From: Coraliomargarita algicola
GTDB lineage: Bacteria; Verrucomicrobiota; Verrucomicrobiia; Opitutales; Coraliomargaritaceae
Reading direction: 5' to 3'
Assembly (NCBI RefSeq): GCF_033878955.1
Contig: NZ_CP138858.1
Location: 1,674,001-1,738,000 of the forward strand
DNA length: 64,000 bases
The notes beneath the pieces are model-generated. The model saw only the letters and a list, made by a program, of their open reading frames with translations. It was not told the origin of the DNA and did not search any database. The translations under genes were made by a program, and so were the position numbers. This document shows positions 1 through 9,765 of this stretch, piece after piece. Position 1 is the stretch's first letter. Each line of letters starts with the position of its first letter.

Positions 1-17
1 GAGTATCTTGCCAGACT

Positions 18-650
18 TCAACCTCTTTTCTCCATTAAAAACCATGTGATATCATCCTGCGGAAAAACGGGATCACGACGATAACTAAAACCATAATCTA
101 TTAATTCGAGATCTGGATATATTTCCATCATTTCACCCGCAAAATCACGTTTAAACAAACGATCACTATGCCCACGATAGTTTATTGTCACGGGTGCAGG
201 GTTATAATATTCGCAAACCAGCACATAACGACTCGAAGTCTGATAGAGTGCCTGATAAACATCCTTTAGCTTATCCGGATTAATGTGTATGAGCACACCT
301 TTGATTAGCGATAGCTCAACTTGTTCCTGTGATTGCCATTCAAAAATCGATTGACAAAATACATTTTCCTCGCCGAGGAAATCAGCTAATTGAGCAGCAG
401 CAGTCTCATTAATCTCAATACCTTGCAGCCTTAGTTCTGGACGCAAGAGTTTAAGCGCCTTCAGATTCATTCCGACATTAGCACCGAATTCGATACAGCT
501 ACTAAACTCACCTGCACTGCGTAATGCGTGAGTAAAAAAGTTTAAATTGGAGGCGAGAAGAGCACTTCCTTTATTACGAGTAATGTATTCGGTACCGAAT
601 TCTCCAGCCCAAAATTGTTCCTGTTCAGTTTCAAACTTTTTGTGAGTCAT
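18..650 (-). CDS. Pseudaminic acid biosynthesis-associated methylase
   Basis: A 210-residue class I SAM-dependent methyltransferase. The opening motif EQEQFWAGEFGTEY is characteristic of the methylase family found in pseudaminic acid gene clusters. The glycine-rich SAM-binding segment is IEFGANVGMN (about residues 55-64), followed by an acidic residue in LQGIEINE. I chose the ATG at 650, where homology begins; an upstream in-frame extension reads back over pseF and is not needed. It is the last visible gene of the pse operon, 8 bases after pseF, and its stop lies 17 bases from the window edge, so pseG/pseH/pseI-type genes may follow outside. Its substrate is not established; modification of a nonulosonic acid sugar or its precursor is inferred from context. 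Confidence 0.85.
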   Translation of the reverse strand: MTHKKFETEQEQFWAGEFGTEYITRNKGSALLASNLNFFTHALRSAGEFSSCIEFGANVGMNLKALKLLRPELRLQGIEINETAAAQLADFLGEENVFCQSIFEWQSQEQVELSLIKGVLIHINPDKLKDVYQALYQTSSRYVLVCEYYNPAPVTINYRGHSDRLFKRDFAGEMMEIYPDLELIDYGFSYRRDPVFPQDDITWFLMEKRG

Positions 651-658
651 AGTATATA

Positions 659-1363
659 TTACATGTTTAAGTAGTGAAGTTTTTCTGCACAATCCCAGTC
701 CTCGAAAGTATCGACATCCTGCACCTGCGAGCGAGGCAAGATTATGGGAGCTGATTTTGAAGTAAGTACATTGTCGCAATTAACAAAAGCATCCCGTCGC
801 CCCCAATAAAACTGCCCTGCGTCGTGATAAGCCTCACGAAGATCCTGTGACCGAGTATTTGCATGCTCTGGCTGGAACATGTTTACAATACCATTCTCAG
901 GTTCTATGTAAATCGCACGCTGAATCGGAAAAGCGTAACTAGTCACGGAAAAAACAAATTCCAGGTCAGCATTCGCCTGCAGACAATCATAGCCTTGGAC
1001 TAAGTTAGAAGCCTGCAGAAAGGGAGCGGTCGCATAAATGCAGCAAACGGATTCAAGTTTTAGCTGCTGTTGCGCCTCAAGAACCTGAATCGCATGTCGA
1101 ATAACTGGTATCGTTGGGGTATGATCATCCGAAAGCTCAGCGGGACGCTCAAAGGGAGTGCTCGCTCCATATTGATTGGCGACCTGAGCGATTTCTGCAT
1201 CATCAGTGGACACGATGACCTGATCAAACCGACCACTATCAATTGCTGCCTCGATCGAATAAGCGATCATCGGCTTACCGCAAAATTCTTTGATATTCTT
1301 CCTCGGAATACGTTTACTCCCGCCACGGGCTGGAATCACTGCGACTGTTCTGAGTCTACTCAT
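659..1363 (-). CDS. pseF: Pseudaminic acid cytidylyltransferase PseF
   Basis: Activates pseudaminic acid with CTP to give CMP-pseudaminic acid, the donor for flagellin or surface glycan glycosylation. At 234 residues it has the usual length. The N-terminal nucleotide-binding motif is IPARGGSKRIPRKN (residues 10-23), followed by KEFCGKPMIAYSI, typical of CMP-sugar synthetases (NeuA/PseF/KdsB relatives). The STDDAEIA and ERPAELSDD segments are also typical. The start overlaps the pseC stop by 4 bases, suggesting translational coupling. Position after pseB and pseC supports PseF over NeuA. Confidence 0.92.
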   Translation of the reverse strand: MSRLRTVAVIPARGGSKRIPRKNIKEFCGKPMIAYSIEAAIDSGRFDQVIVSTDDAEIAQVANQYGASTPFERPAELSDDHTPTIPVIRHAIQVLEAQQQLKLESVCCIYATAPFLQASNLVQGYDCLQANADLEFVFSVTSYAFPIQRAIYIEPENGIVNMFQPEHANTRSQDLREAYHDAGQFYWGRRDAFVNCDNVLTSKSAPIILPRSQVQDVDTFEDWDCAEKLHYLNM

Positions 1364-2550
1364 TTGATAAGATGTTTCACACTACGGATGACTGCATCGA
1401 CATCCGACTCATTCATTCCAGGAAAGAGTGGCAAGCTAAGCGTTTTCTGGTAATAGATTTCTGCATTTGGGCATTTACCGACGGCGTAGTCATAGAGCTT
1501 TCGATACCACGGTTGTAAATAAACAGGAATGTAAAGGACTTGTGTGCCGACCCCTTGACTCCGAAGTTCCGCCATCACCTCCGAACGAGATTTCCCCAAG
1601 GCCTCAAAGTCGATCTGTACCGTATATAAATGCCAGGAAATTTGAGACCGAGAAGCTTCTAGTAAAACCTGAGGGGTTTGAAGCCATGAAAGGGCCTGAA
1701 ATGCTTCATTGTATTTAGCGACGATCTCCTGACGCCGTTCAATAAAGCGAGGAAGTTTTTTCAATTGGCTGCGCCCCAGAGCACATTGCAGATCGGTAAT
1801 CCGATAATTATAGCCGAGTTGCTGCATTTCATACATCCAGGGGCCTCGTTCGGCTAATGGCCCCACATGTGTGCCTAAACCTTCAAGCTTCTCAGGCTCT
1901 CGAACCATGCCATGCCCACGCAATAAACGAGCTTTAGCTGCATATTCTGCATTATCCGTCACTAGCACCCCCCCCTCGCCAGTGGTCATCGTCTTAACCG
2001 GATGAAACGAAAATGTCGTCATATCAGCCCACGGATGGCCCCCTATTTTATACTTTTCACCCTCGTAAAAAAAGCCGCCACCGGTGCCATGACAGCCATC
2101 CTCAATCACGACCGCCCCGTGAGCACGAGCGACACGAGCAATTTCCGGCATATCTGGTGATTGCCCTGCATAAGCAACGGCGACCACAGCCTTAGTATCT
2201 GCTTGCCAATGCTGCTCAAGCGCAACAGGACACAAATTGTAGCTGTCCGAGTCTATATCCGCAAAATCTGGAATGGCTCCAACAAAAGCCGCACAATTCG
2301 CAGACGACAAAAATGTATTAGGCGAAGTGACCACTCGATCCCCCACTCCAACATCAGCAACCAGCATCGCAAGGTGCAGTGCCGCTGTGGCATTACACAC
2401 GACGACTGCATGCTTCGCGCCAACCATTGCGGCAAACTCTTGTTCAAAAGCATCAATTTCAGGACCGCAGGTCAAAAAGTCTGACTTCAGAGCTGCGACG
2501 ACCGCAGCGATGTCATCTTCATCGATCGTTTGTTTTCCGTAGGGGATCAT
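1360..2550 (-). CDS. pseC: UDP-4-amino-4,6-dideoxy-N-acetyl-beta-L-altrosamine transaminase PseC
   Basis: A PLP-dependent sugar aminotransferase of the DegT/DnrJ/EryC1 family. It aminates the 4-keto product of PseB, the second step of pseudaminic acid synthesis. The 396 residues begin with MIPYGKQTIDEDD and FLTCGPEIDAFEQEFA, very typical of PseC. The cofactor lysine is in FHPVKTMTTGEGG (around residue 190), with the PLP-contacting aspartate in VIEDGCHG. It sits 21 bases after pseB and overlaps pseF by 4 bases, as in a tight operon. Confidence 0.93.
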   Translation of the reverse strand: MIPYGKQTIDEDDIAAVVAALKSDFLTCGPEIDAFEQEFAAMVGAKHAVVVCNATAALHLAMLVADVGVGDRVVTSPNTFLSSANCAAFVGAIPDFADIDSDSYNLCPVALEQHWQADTKAVVAVAYAGQSPDMPEIARVARAHGAVVIEDGCHGTGGGFFYEGEKYKIGGHPWADMTTFSFHPVKTMTTGEGGVLVTDNAEYAAKARLLRGHGMVREPEKLEGLGTHVGPLAERGPWMYEMQQLGYNYRITDLQCALGRSQLKKLPRFIERRQEIVAKYNEAFQALSWLQTPQVLLEASRSQISWHLYTVQIDFEALGKSRSEVMAELRSQGVGTQVLYIPVYLQPWYRKLYDYAVGKCPNAEIYYQKTLSLPLFPGMNESDVDAVIRSVKHLIK

Positions 2551-2571
2551 CGTAATATGCAGGCTTAAATA

Positions 2572-3588
2572 TTACGAATCGGCAACAAAACTCGAATCCA
2601 CATGCTCTCCGATCAACGCTCGAAGACTTTCAACAGTTTCAAATTCTTCATTATCGCCTGAAGTATAGTTGAACCCCGACGGAACCAGCTGAGCATCGAA
2701 TTTCTTTATATAGTCTGGCAGACTCCACTTAGTGACCTGAGGCAATATGACGTAATACTCCCCTAGATCGTAAGTTGTAAACGAATCAGAACTAGTGATC
2801 ATTTCTTCATGGATTTTTTCTCCAGGACGAATGCCAATCACTGGCTTTTCGCATTCAGGGCCAATCGCTTCCGCTACATCTGTAATACGGTATGACGGAA
2901 TTTTAGGCACATAAAGCTCCCCCCCCCATGCATGCTCTAGCGCATGCAGCACCATTTTAACTCCATCCGCGAGGGAGATGTTAAATCGAGTCATCGTAGG
3001 ATCTGTGATCGGCAACACGCCAGACGCCCGCCGACTCAAAAAGAACGGGATCACCGAACCATTCGAGCCCATCACGTTACCATAACGAACGACCGAGAAC
3101 TTCACGTTCTGCTTGCCAACTATATTATTGGCGGCAATAAATAACTTATCGGATGCCAGCTTTGTAGCTCCATACAAATTAATCGGCGCACAGGCCTTGT
3201 CAGTAGACAGTGCCACCACATCTGTCACATTGCTACCGAGCGTGGCTTTAATCACATTCTCCGCCCCCCCAATGTTCGTTTTCACGCACTCATCAGGATT
3301 GTACTCTGCAATATGCACATGCTTCATCGCAGCCGCATGAATCACATAATCCACACCAATGAATGCACGCTTCAAACGCTCTAGATCTCTCACATCCCCA
3401 ATAAAAAATCGAATCATGGGGTAACGATCAGCTGGATACTCTTGAGCCATCTGAAACTGCTTTTGCTCATCACGAGAATAGATAATCAAGCGCTCAACAT
3501 TAGGCCACTTTTGTAAAATCGTTTTTGTCAGTTCTTTCCCTAGTGATCCTGTCCCACCGGTGATCAGTATATTTTTATTGTTCAGCAT
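2572..3588 (-). CDS. pseB: UDP-GlcNAc 4,6-dehydratase (inverting) PseB
   Basis: An extended short-chain dehydrogenase that converts UDP-GlcNAc to the 4-keto-6-deoxy-L-arabino sugar, the first committed step to pseudaminic acid. NAD(P)-binding motif ITGGTGSLG lies at residues 8-16. The characteristic STDKA segment and the catalytic YGATK (YxxxK) are present. I chose ATG 3588, giving 338 residues, the normal size with homology starting at MLNNKNILITGG; a longer upstream in-frame start adds 19 unlikely residues. It heads the visible pse operon, with the acyltransferase gene about 100 bases upstream. Confidence 0.93.
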   Translation of the reverse strand: MLNNKNILITGGTGSLGKELTKTILQKWPNVERLIIYSRDEQKQFQMAQEYPADRYPMIRFFIGDVRDLERLKRAFIGVDYVIHAAAMKHVHIAEYNPDECVKTNIGGAENVIKATLGSNVTDVVALSTDKACAPINLYGATKLASDKLFIAANNIVGKQNVKFSVVRYGNVMGSNGSVIPFFLSRRASGVLPITDPTMTRFNISLADGVKMVLHALEHAWGGELYVPKIPSYRITDVAEAIGPECEKPVIGIRPGEKIHEEMITSSDSFTTYDLGEYYVILPQVTKWSLPDYIKKFDAQLVPSGFNYTSGDNEEFETVESLRALIGEHVDSSFVADS

Positions 3589-3685
3589 GTTATCTAGTGA
3601 CGATGAATTGTATATTTTGTTTATGTAATATAGTTCGAGGCTCAAGCATGAGTTGCAACCAACTTCGAAGAGCTGCTTGTTTTCC

Positions 3686-4636
3686 TTAAAATCGCTTACT
3701 CAACCAAAACCCATCACATGGGCTACGCCCCAGCACTCGCTCTAGGGCCTGATTACAAACGAGGCACAGGGCTTCACGGCTGGGCTTTTCAGGGACGCCC
3801 GTAAGATCGACGAAATCAACGGTCAGTTTCCACTGAGCGAAGCCCACCGTTTCTATTGACATCGCTAGCATGGGTGCTCCTGAGCGGCGATGAAATAACC
3901 CTGCGATCGGCGAAGTTTTACATTCAACCCCAAAGAAAGACACTCGCTCTCCTTGCCTCATTTTCTGATCCGCGAGAATACCAAGCACCCCACCGGCTCG
4001 AATAAAGTCGACTGGTTGATGGAAACCATCACGCCGGCTAAAAAGCCGAGTTCCTACAGACTCACGGCGGCGGTGAATCCACTGATCGAGATAGGTATTA
4101 TTCAAAGGTCGATACATCGCAGCCAGTGGAGCGACGACCCCGTGCGCAGCTGCAATCTGTGGCAGATGCGTCAAAACCTCCCAAGGTCCCATATGACTTA
4201 ATAACATAACAGCCCCTCTGCCTTGCTCTAGAGCGCTCCGTAAATGCTCAAAACCCTCGACTTCAAGATGTTGCCCCATACGCTCTGGGCTCACTCGGGA
4301 GAGTGGAAAACTCGCTAATAAATTAGCTCCTGAGCGCTTAAATACCTCCTTAACTTGCTCCTCTAAAGTAAGACTGCGGCATGCGTCGGCAGTTGAAGAC
4401 CCACTTTTCTGGCGTGCGGCCAGAAAGGAATTCACCACTGTAAGGTTCTTACGCACCACCGCCCGCCGCGCGACCAGCAAGCTCCAAGCGCACCAACCGA
4501 TGCCGCGCCCGATTCGATAAGTTAAGCGGATCGGTAAATGCGCCAAAACCGAAATCAAGGCACGAGCACAGATATACTGAAACCATTTAACTGGGCCTCG
4601 ATAGCGTTCCTCTTCAGGTATTAAGTGCTTTGCCAT
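3686..4636 (-). CDS. Lysophospholipid/lipid A acyltransferase (LpxL/HtrB family)
   Basis: A 316-residue inner-membrane acyltransferase of the LpxL/LpxM type, which adds a secondary fatty acyl chain to lipid A precursors. An N-terminal hydrophobic helix follows WFQYICARALISVLAHLP. The catalytic H-x4-D/E motif is visible as SHMGPWE (histidine around residue 164). A later GILADQKMRQGERVSFFG block matches the family pattern DQ...G....FFG. The start was placed at ATG 4636 (MAKHLIPEEERY). It is divergent from the MsbA-like exporter 236 bases away, which makes a lipid A maturation and export pairing plausible. Which acyl chain is added cannot be told. Confidence 0.85.
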   Translation of the reverse strand: MAKHLIPEEERYRGPVKWFQYICARALISVLAHLPIRLTYRIGRGIGWCAWSLLVARRAVVRKNLTVVNSFLAARQKSGSSTADACRSLTLEEQVKEVFKRSGANLLASFPLSRVSPERMGQHLEVEGFEHLRSALEQGRGAVMLLSHMGPWEVLTHLPQIAAAHGVVAPLAAMYRPLNNTYLDQWIHRRRESVGTRLFSRRDGFHQPVDFIRAGGVLGILADQKMRQGERVSFFGVECKTSPIAGLFHRRSGAPMLAMSIETVGFAQWKLTVDFVDLTGVPEKPSREALCLVCNQALERVLGRSPCDGFWLSKRF

Positions 4637-4872
4637 TGAAATGCGTGAGCATGCTCGATAACTGTCCACCCAGTCAAGTCAGCTGATATTTATCCTACAA
4701 AATCATTAGAAATGAAAAAAATCTGATCTAGACAAGCTCCCTGGCGCCCCCCAAAAGTGCCGCATTGGCAAATAGAATGAAACTCGACACAAGCCTAGCA
4801 GACTGTGATCGTAAGCTCATTAGCTCTCTCCGTTAACTGGCAGCCAGAGAGCCGACAAAACACCTTAAAGTA

Positions 4873-6651
4873 ATGTTCATCAAACGCTTCGGCCCCTATT
4901 TCAAATTCCTCAAGCCCGTCCGTGTGCAATTTGCACTCGGGCTGTTGGCTGGTATTATCTATGCCGCCTCATCAGGCTTTGGCTTGCCTCTAGTAATCAA
5001 GTATCTCGTGCCGCTCGTCACCGAACCAGACGGACCAACTGGCTGGAAACTCCTTGGTATACTGTCGATGGTCCCCGCGGTCTTTATCTTTCGAGCACTC
5101 GGCAGTTTTGCCAATTCTTATCTAATGGCCTTCTCTGGCATGCACGTGCTGGAACAAGTACGGCGAATGGTATTTGATCATATTCAAAGCCTACCATTGG
5201 CATTTTTTGGGCGCAATAAAGTGGGCGACTTGATGAGTCGCGTCATGGGCGATACCAGCCAACTACAAGGTGCAATTGTCAAAGTGGTCGACAGTCTGAT
5301 CAAGGAACCAGCCACGCTCATCAGCGCCGCAGCCTACTTAGTTTATTTGTCGTCTCAAGAAAATGACATTAGCTTCATCCTAATTGCACTCGCCTCAGTG
5401 CCCGCCTGCGTATTGCCCGTTAAAATAGTTGGCACTCGCATCCTAAAGAAGGCTGGCAAAGCTCAAAAACAAGCCGGCGAACTGAACCATGTGCTCAACG
5501 AAAATCTGTCCGCCACACGTGAAGTCCGCGCATACAATCTGGAAGCGCGTGAGAGCGAACGCTTTGGCGCCGCCTGCCGGGATTTTCTAAAAAAATCCTT
5601 AAAGGTCGTCAAATACGATAAGGCACTGACTCCACTGATTGAGCTAGTCACCTCCTTCGCGATCGTGATCGCGCTCTATGTGGCCGTCGTCAATGAAGTC
5701 GATGAAGGCGCTCTGGCCTCGATTCTCGCAGCGCTCTACATGTGCTACCAGCCAGTCAAGAAGCTGGGCTCTGTCTCCAATACGATTCGCAAAGCCGAAG
5801 CCTCGCTGGATCGCTTGGAATTTGTGCTGCATACAGTCGATACCGTGCCCGAAACAACTGCTCCGCAAAGCCTCGGCAGTGTGAAGGGCCAAATTTCTAT
5901 GCAGCGGGTGCAATTTAAATATACGGACGACAGCGTGGTGCTGGACGACATTCAGGTAGAAATTCAAGCAGGCGAGGTAGTGGCCCTCGTCGGCCCCAGT
6001 GGCGCAGGCAAAACGACTTTTGCCAACCTGGTGCCCCGTTTCTACGACGTCACAGAGGGCAGCATTCGTATCGACGGCATCGATGTGCGCGACGTTCTCA
6101 AATCTGAACTGCGCAGTCACATCGCACTGGTCTCGCAAGAAGCGCTGCTATTCAGCGACAGCATCGCCAATAACATCCGGATCGGCAAACCAGATGCCAG
6201 CTTGGAGGAAATCAAAGCTGCCGCCCAAATGGCCAATGCGCACGAGTTTATCGAAGCCTTGGACGATGGCTACGAAACTGAAGTCGGCGAGCGTGGCTCC
6301 CGCCTATCCGGTGGCCAACGGCAACGCATTTCCATTGCCCGTGCCTTTCTGAAAAACGCGCCTATCATCATTCTTGATGAGCCAACCTCAGCACTCGACG
6401 CGGAAAGTGAACACCAAATACAGGCGGCCCTGGAGAATCTATCCAAAGGTCGCACGGTATTGATCATCGCGCACCGCTTTAGCACCATTCAACACGCCAA
6501 CCGTATCCTAGTCTTTGATGCAGGCAAAATCGTAGCCAGCGGTAGCCACAGCGAACTCTACCCCAGCAGTGAACTCTACCGTAGCTTATACGACAAGCAG
6601 GCACATACCGTGCACACTGAAGAAGACAGACTAGGCGAAAAAAAGTCCTAG
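4873..6651 (+). CDS. MsbA-type ABC exporter (fused permease and ATPase)
   Basis: A 592-residue half-transporter with an N-terminal six-helix type I exporter domain (about residues 15-310) and a C-terminal ATPase. Walker A is GPSGAGKTTF (about residue 373), the Q-loop is in HIALVSQEALLF, the signature is LSGGQRQRISIARA (about 477), Walker B is IIILDEPTSALD and the H-loop is in IIAHRFST. The architecture fits lipid A/lipid export (MsbA); proximity to the divergent lipid A acyltransferase supports this. Other type I exporters cannot be excluded from sequence alone. Its 3' end overlaps the convergent menA gene by 21 bases. Confidence 0.88.
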   Translation: MFIKRFGPYFKFLKPVRVQFALGLLAGIIYAASSGFGLPLVIKYLVPLVTEPDGPTGWKLLGILSMVPAVFIFRALGSFANSYLMAFSGMHVLEQVRRMVFDHIQSLPLAFFGRNKVGDLMSRVMGDTSQLQGAIVKVVDSLIKEPATLISAAAYLVYLSSQENDISFILIALASVPACVLPVKIVGTRILKKAGKAQKQAGELNHVLNENLSATREVRAYNLEARESERFGAACRDFLKKSLKVVKYDKALTPLIELVTSFAIVIALYVAVVNEVDEGALASILAALYMCYQPVKKLGSVSNTIRKAEASLDRLEFVLHTVDTVPETTAPQSLGSVKGQISMQRVQFKYTDDSVVLDDIQVEIQAGEVVALVGPSGAGKTTFANLVPRFYDVTEGSIRIDGIDVRDVLKSELRSHIALVSQEALLFSDSIANNIRIGKPDASLEEIKAAAQMANAHEFIEALDDGYETEVGERGSRLSGGQRQRISIARAFLKNAPIIILDEPTSALDAESEHQIQAALENLSKGRTVLIIAHRFSTIQHANRILVFDAGKIVASGSHSELYPSSELYRSLYDKQAHTVHTEEDRLGEKKS

Positions 6652-7509
6652 CGAGACCAACAAACCGTAAGCGACCACCACGATTGCGGCCCTTTTCAAA
6701 CACATGAGATAATCACTGGCTTGCTCGGCTTGCGGTAATTTCCGCATATGATACAGCCCCCAGCCAACAGGAATCCATCCCAGTAAAACCAAAGCTCCAT
6801 AGCCTTGGCATGCCAGCCAGATCAGCACCGCCCCGGCCCACAGCAGAGAAGCTCCATACTGTAGCAGTGCCCAGCGCCTGCCTAACATTACGACGAGTGT
6901 GCGCTTTTGCGCCTTGCGATCCTCTTCCAGATCTCGGTAATTATTGACGACCAATAGGTTGTTAACCACCAAGCCACAAGCCAAGCCGAGCCACACCACT
7001 TCCTGGTGAATACTGCCTGTTTGCACATAGAAGGTACAGCCAACAGCGATGAGGCCAAAAAACAAAACAACAAACAGGTCACCTAAGCCATTATAAGCCA
7101 ATGGGTAAGGACCTCCGGTATAAATCCATGCGCATAGAATACTCGCAATACCGATCGCCAATAACCACCAGCCACCAAAATAAATTAGGCTCAAGCCCAG
7201 ACAAAAGGCAAAGGCCAGTATGCCAATCGTCGCCGCTTTCATCGTGGCAGGAGCGACTAGCCCAGAAGCCACCGCACGCCGAGGCCCCAAGCGCGCATCA
7301 GTATCGGTGCCCTTAACGCCATCGAGGTAGTCATTTGCAAAATTCGTCCCGATCTGCACCAACAAAGCAAAGCCCAAACATATCAGCGCGGGCACAACAA
7401 GCAACTGCCCCTGACTATGTGCCATCGCGGTGCCCAACAGCACGGGTGCCACCGCAGCAGGCAGTGTTTTAGGACGTGTCGCTTCAAGCCAAATCTTAAA
7501 ATCTGCCAT
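6631..7509 (-). CDS. menA: 1,4-dihydroxy-2-naphthoate polyprenyltransferase MenA
   Basis: A UbiA-family integral membrane prenyltransferase that attaches the polyprenyl tail to 1,4-dihydroxy-2-naphthoate in menaquinone synthesis. The start at ATG 7509 gives 292 residues and the family-typical opening ATRPKTLPAAVAPVLLGTA. The two Asp-rich Mg/diphosphate motifs are NDYLDGVKGTDTDAR and NNYRDLEEDRKAQKRTL. Eight to nine hydrophobic segments are apparent. It lies 7 bases after a DUF4126 gene in the same orientation. The last codons overlap the end of the convergent ABC exporter gene. Confidence 0.9.
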   Translation of the reverse strand: MADFKIWLEATRPKTLPAAVAPVLLGTAMAHSQGQLLVVPALICLGFALLVQIGTNFANDYLDGVKGTDTDARLGPRRAVASGLVAPATMKAATIGILAFAFCLGLSLIYFGGWWLLAIGIASILCAWIYTGGPYPLAYNGLGDLFVVLFFGLIAVGCTFYVQTGSIHQEVVWLGLACGLVVNNLLVVNNYRDLEEDRKAQKRTLVVMLGRRWALLQYGASLLWAGAVLIWLACQGYGALVLLGWIPVGWGLYHMRKLPQAEQASDYLMCLKRAAIVVVAYGLLVSLGLFFA

Positions 7510-7516
7510 TGTAATG

Positions 7517-8188
7517 CTACAAACCAGGTGGCAAAGGAGGACGGGGCTCTGCAGCCGCTGGCACAGCAGCACTCACCTGCCCAGCTCGCTTATTCGCAGC
7601 GCGGCGCACGAAATAACGGTAGATGGTTCGAATAAAGAAATAGAGCAAAAACAGAACTAGAACTGCAGCTAAAATGGGGATCATCACAGCCAACCCCGCA
7701 GTCAAAATAGAGCCTCCCAGCTCTGCAGTCGAAACGGCCGGGTTGCCGATCCCCCCAGTCGTCGCCGTCGAAGCACCGCGTGTAATGACCGATGCGCCTT
7801 GCACAATGCCAGCGGTGCCACCTCCCATAATCGCTGCCGTAATCCATTTAAAGGCGTCGTTCCCCATAAACTCGGGCAGCATCGCCCCGGAAATGAAGGT
7901 GCCTGCCACCACTGCGGCTGGCGTAGCGATCGTATCCAAAGCATTGTCCAGCCAAGGGATGTAGTAACTGCCGATTTCCAAAACCGTCGCCACCCCCAGC
8001 GCAATCGTCACCCAATCATTGCCCAACCATTCAAAATTCGCGCCGATCATATCCTCAAAATTCACACCACCGAGGGCATCAATTCCCTGATTGGCAGCTA
8101 GACTGGCAATAAAAAGTGGCACAAAAACTCGAAATCCGCAGGCAGCAGCCAGCCCAACTCCGGCAAAAATGGCAATGATCTCATTCAT
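7517..8188 (-). CDS. DUF4126 family membrane protein
   Basis: A 223-residue membrane protein matching DUF4126, recognised by the opening MNEIIAIFAGVGLAAACGFRVFVPLF. It has several glycine/alanine-rich hydrophobic segments, a long C-terminal helix (about 160-195) and then a basic, proline-rich tail (RRAANKRAG, PRPPLPPGL). Function is unknown. It is the first gene of a probable two-gene unit with menA; nothing in the sequence links it directly to quinone synthesis. Confidence 0.8.
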   Translation of the reverse strand: MNEIIAIFAGVGLAAACGFRVFVPLFIASLAANQGIDALGGVNFEDMIGANFEWLGNDWVTIALGVATVLEIGSYYIPWLDNALDTIATPAAVVAGTFISGAMLPEFMGNDAFKWITAAIMGGGTAGIVQGASVITRGASTATTGGIGNPAVSTAELGGSILTAGLAVMIPILAAVLVLFLLYFFIRTIYRYFVRRAANKRAGQVSAAVPAAAEPRPPLPPGL

Positions 8189-8424
8189 AATAGTAGATAC
8201 AATAAGGACTTATGTCGCTATCGGGAAGCCCAGAGTTCCACAAAAAAATGAACTAACAATCGCTCAGACGATCCAAAGCTCCTCGAACATTATAATAGAA
8301 TAAGGGACTGCTTGCGTTTCTAATGATTAGCTTTTTCATACAAGAATGATCGGTATCTATGCCGAATCGACTCAAAGAGTTTCCCCCAAGGCTCAGCGCG
8401 AAATAAACCCAAATACTGCAGATC

Positions 8425-9723
8425 ATGACGCATCTTAGAAAAATCATCACGCAATGGATCCTCTTGACGATCACCACATTCGCCTGGGCGCAAGCAAGCC
8501 CCCACCCCGTCTGGGATTTATCCAGCAACGAAATCCCCCCGGAACTACAATCCGGTCACATCGAAAGAGTAAACGGCACAATCACACTAAAAGCCGGTGC
8601 TGCCTTTGCAGTTCCAGCAGATGCCTTCAAGGATCCGAAGAATTACACAGTTCAAGTAACAGCCTCCATCAATGAGTTTGTGGAAAATGCCCGATTCACT
8701 GCCATGAAGAAGCAGGGAACAGAGGACAGTGGTTTTAGCTTTTCCATGAATTATCGAAGTGACCCATGGTATGCACGTGCAGTGTTCACTGTCGTCAACA
8801 ACGTAGTCATGCGAAGTAATGGGATCGGCGGCAAAAGCGGGCCGAAACTCAACACTCCATATACTTTCACACTCTCGCTGAGAGACGGATTTGCATCATT
8901 CTATATTGATGGAGTTCCCTATAAAAAATGCTATATGGAGGTCACCCCAAACAATGAACCCATGTGGATCGGTCGTAACATCGACGAAGATAAACTGCCC
9001 ATGGATGTCACTATTAGCGAAGTCAAAGTCTACGGCCCCGACTTCGTATATACCTCGGATAAAGAAACGGAAGAAGAACATCCGCGTGGCGTAGTGGCCG
9101 GCAAGGGCTGGGCTCTCGACGTGCCTCAAGTGGAGCACCCGGAATGGCCTAAAGTCATGATTTACGGTGACTCCATCTCGATGGGATACCAAAGGTATTT
9201 GATCCCGGACTTACTGGAAGCACATGCCTATCTATTCCACTGCGTGCACTTCATCAACGGCCACGTCCCGCAACAGCCTATGGCAGAAATGGCTGCCAGC
9301 TACCCATTCGATGCCATTGTGTTTAATAACGGCCTGCATTCACTCCACTGGACTCCGGACCAAGTCTCCGATGAAGAAATATACAAACGCATGAGCCAAC
9401 TCGCTCAATCCTTCAAGAAGGGAGCCCCACAAGCTAAAATCTTCTACTTGATGACCACCCCTCATACCGCAAAACGTCCAGCTCCGAATCAAGAGGTCAA
9501 TGCATTAGGCGAAAAGAATGATATAGTCATTCGACTCAACGACATCTCTCGCCAAGTAATGCAGGATGAAGGCATCGAAATCATCGATGTATATTCCATA
9601 CTCGCCGACAGACTGGAACTAGCAAGCGGGGATCAATACCACTGGAAGGGTCCGGCCTATGAGATCATCAGCAATGAGATCCAGAAAAAGTTACGACCAG
9701 TATTGAAAATAAAGACCCCATAG
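8425..9723 (+). CDS. Secreted LamG-like domain + SGNH/GDSL hydrolase
   Basis: A 432-residue exported protein. A signal peptide ends near TTFAWAQA. Residues about 25-210 form a concanavalin/LamG-like beta-sandwich (segments such as YTFTLSLRDGFASFYIDGVP). The rest is an SGNH hydrolase: block I is IYGDSISMGY (nucleophile Ser), block III is reduced to FNNGLHSLHW, and block V is DQYHW with the catalytic Asp-His pair. Such enzymes commonly remove acetyl or other acyl groups from polysaccharides. It is divergent from DUF4126 and convergent with the GH2 gene, at the left border of the degradation island. The specific substrate is unknown. Confidence 0.8.
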   Translation: MTHLRKIITQWILLTITTFAWAQASPHPVWDLSSNEIPPELQSGHIERVNGTITLKAGAAFAVPADAFKDPKNYTVQVTASINEFVENARFTAMKKQGTEDSGFSFSMNYRSDPWYARAVFTVVNNVVMRSNGIGGKSGPKLNTPYTFTLSLRDGFASFYIDGVPYKKCYMEVTPNNEPMWIGRNIDEDKLPMDVTISEVKVYGPDFVYTSDKETEEEHPRGVVAGKGWALDVPQVEHPEWPKVMIYGDSISMGYQRYLIPDLLEAHAYLFHCVHFINGHVPQQPMAEMAASYPFDAIVFNNGLHSLHWTPDQVSDEEIYKRMSQLAQSFKKGAPQAKIFYLMTTPHTAKRPAPNQEVNALGEKNDIVIRLNDISRQVMQDEGIEIIDVYSILADRLELASGDQYHWKGPAYEIISNEIQKKLRPVLKIKTP

Positions 9724-9765
9724 CCCCCGCCTGCTGGTGAAGCGTTCTGTATCCCCATCGTTTGA

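Noticed and set aside
8320..8505. Minus-strand frame ending FESIRHRYRSFLYEKANH upstream of the SGNH gene
   Set aside because: Aromatic-rich ending looks gene-like, but half of it is antisense to the SGNH signal peptide region and I cannot tie it to a family.
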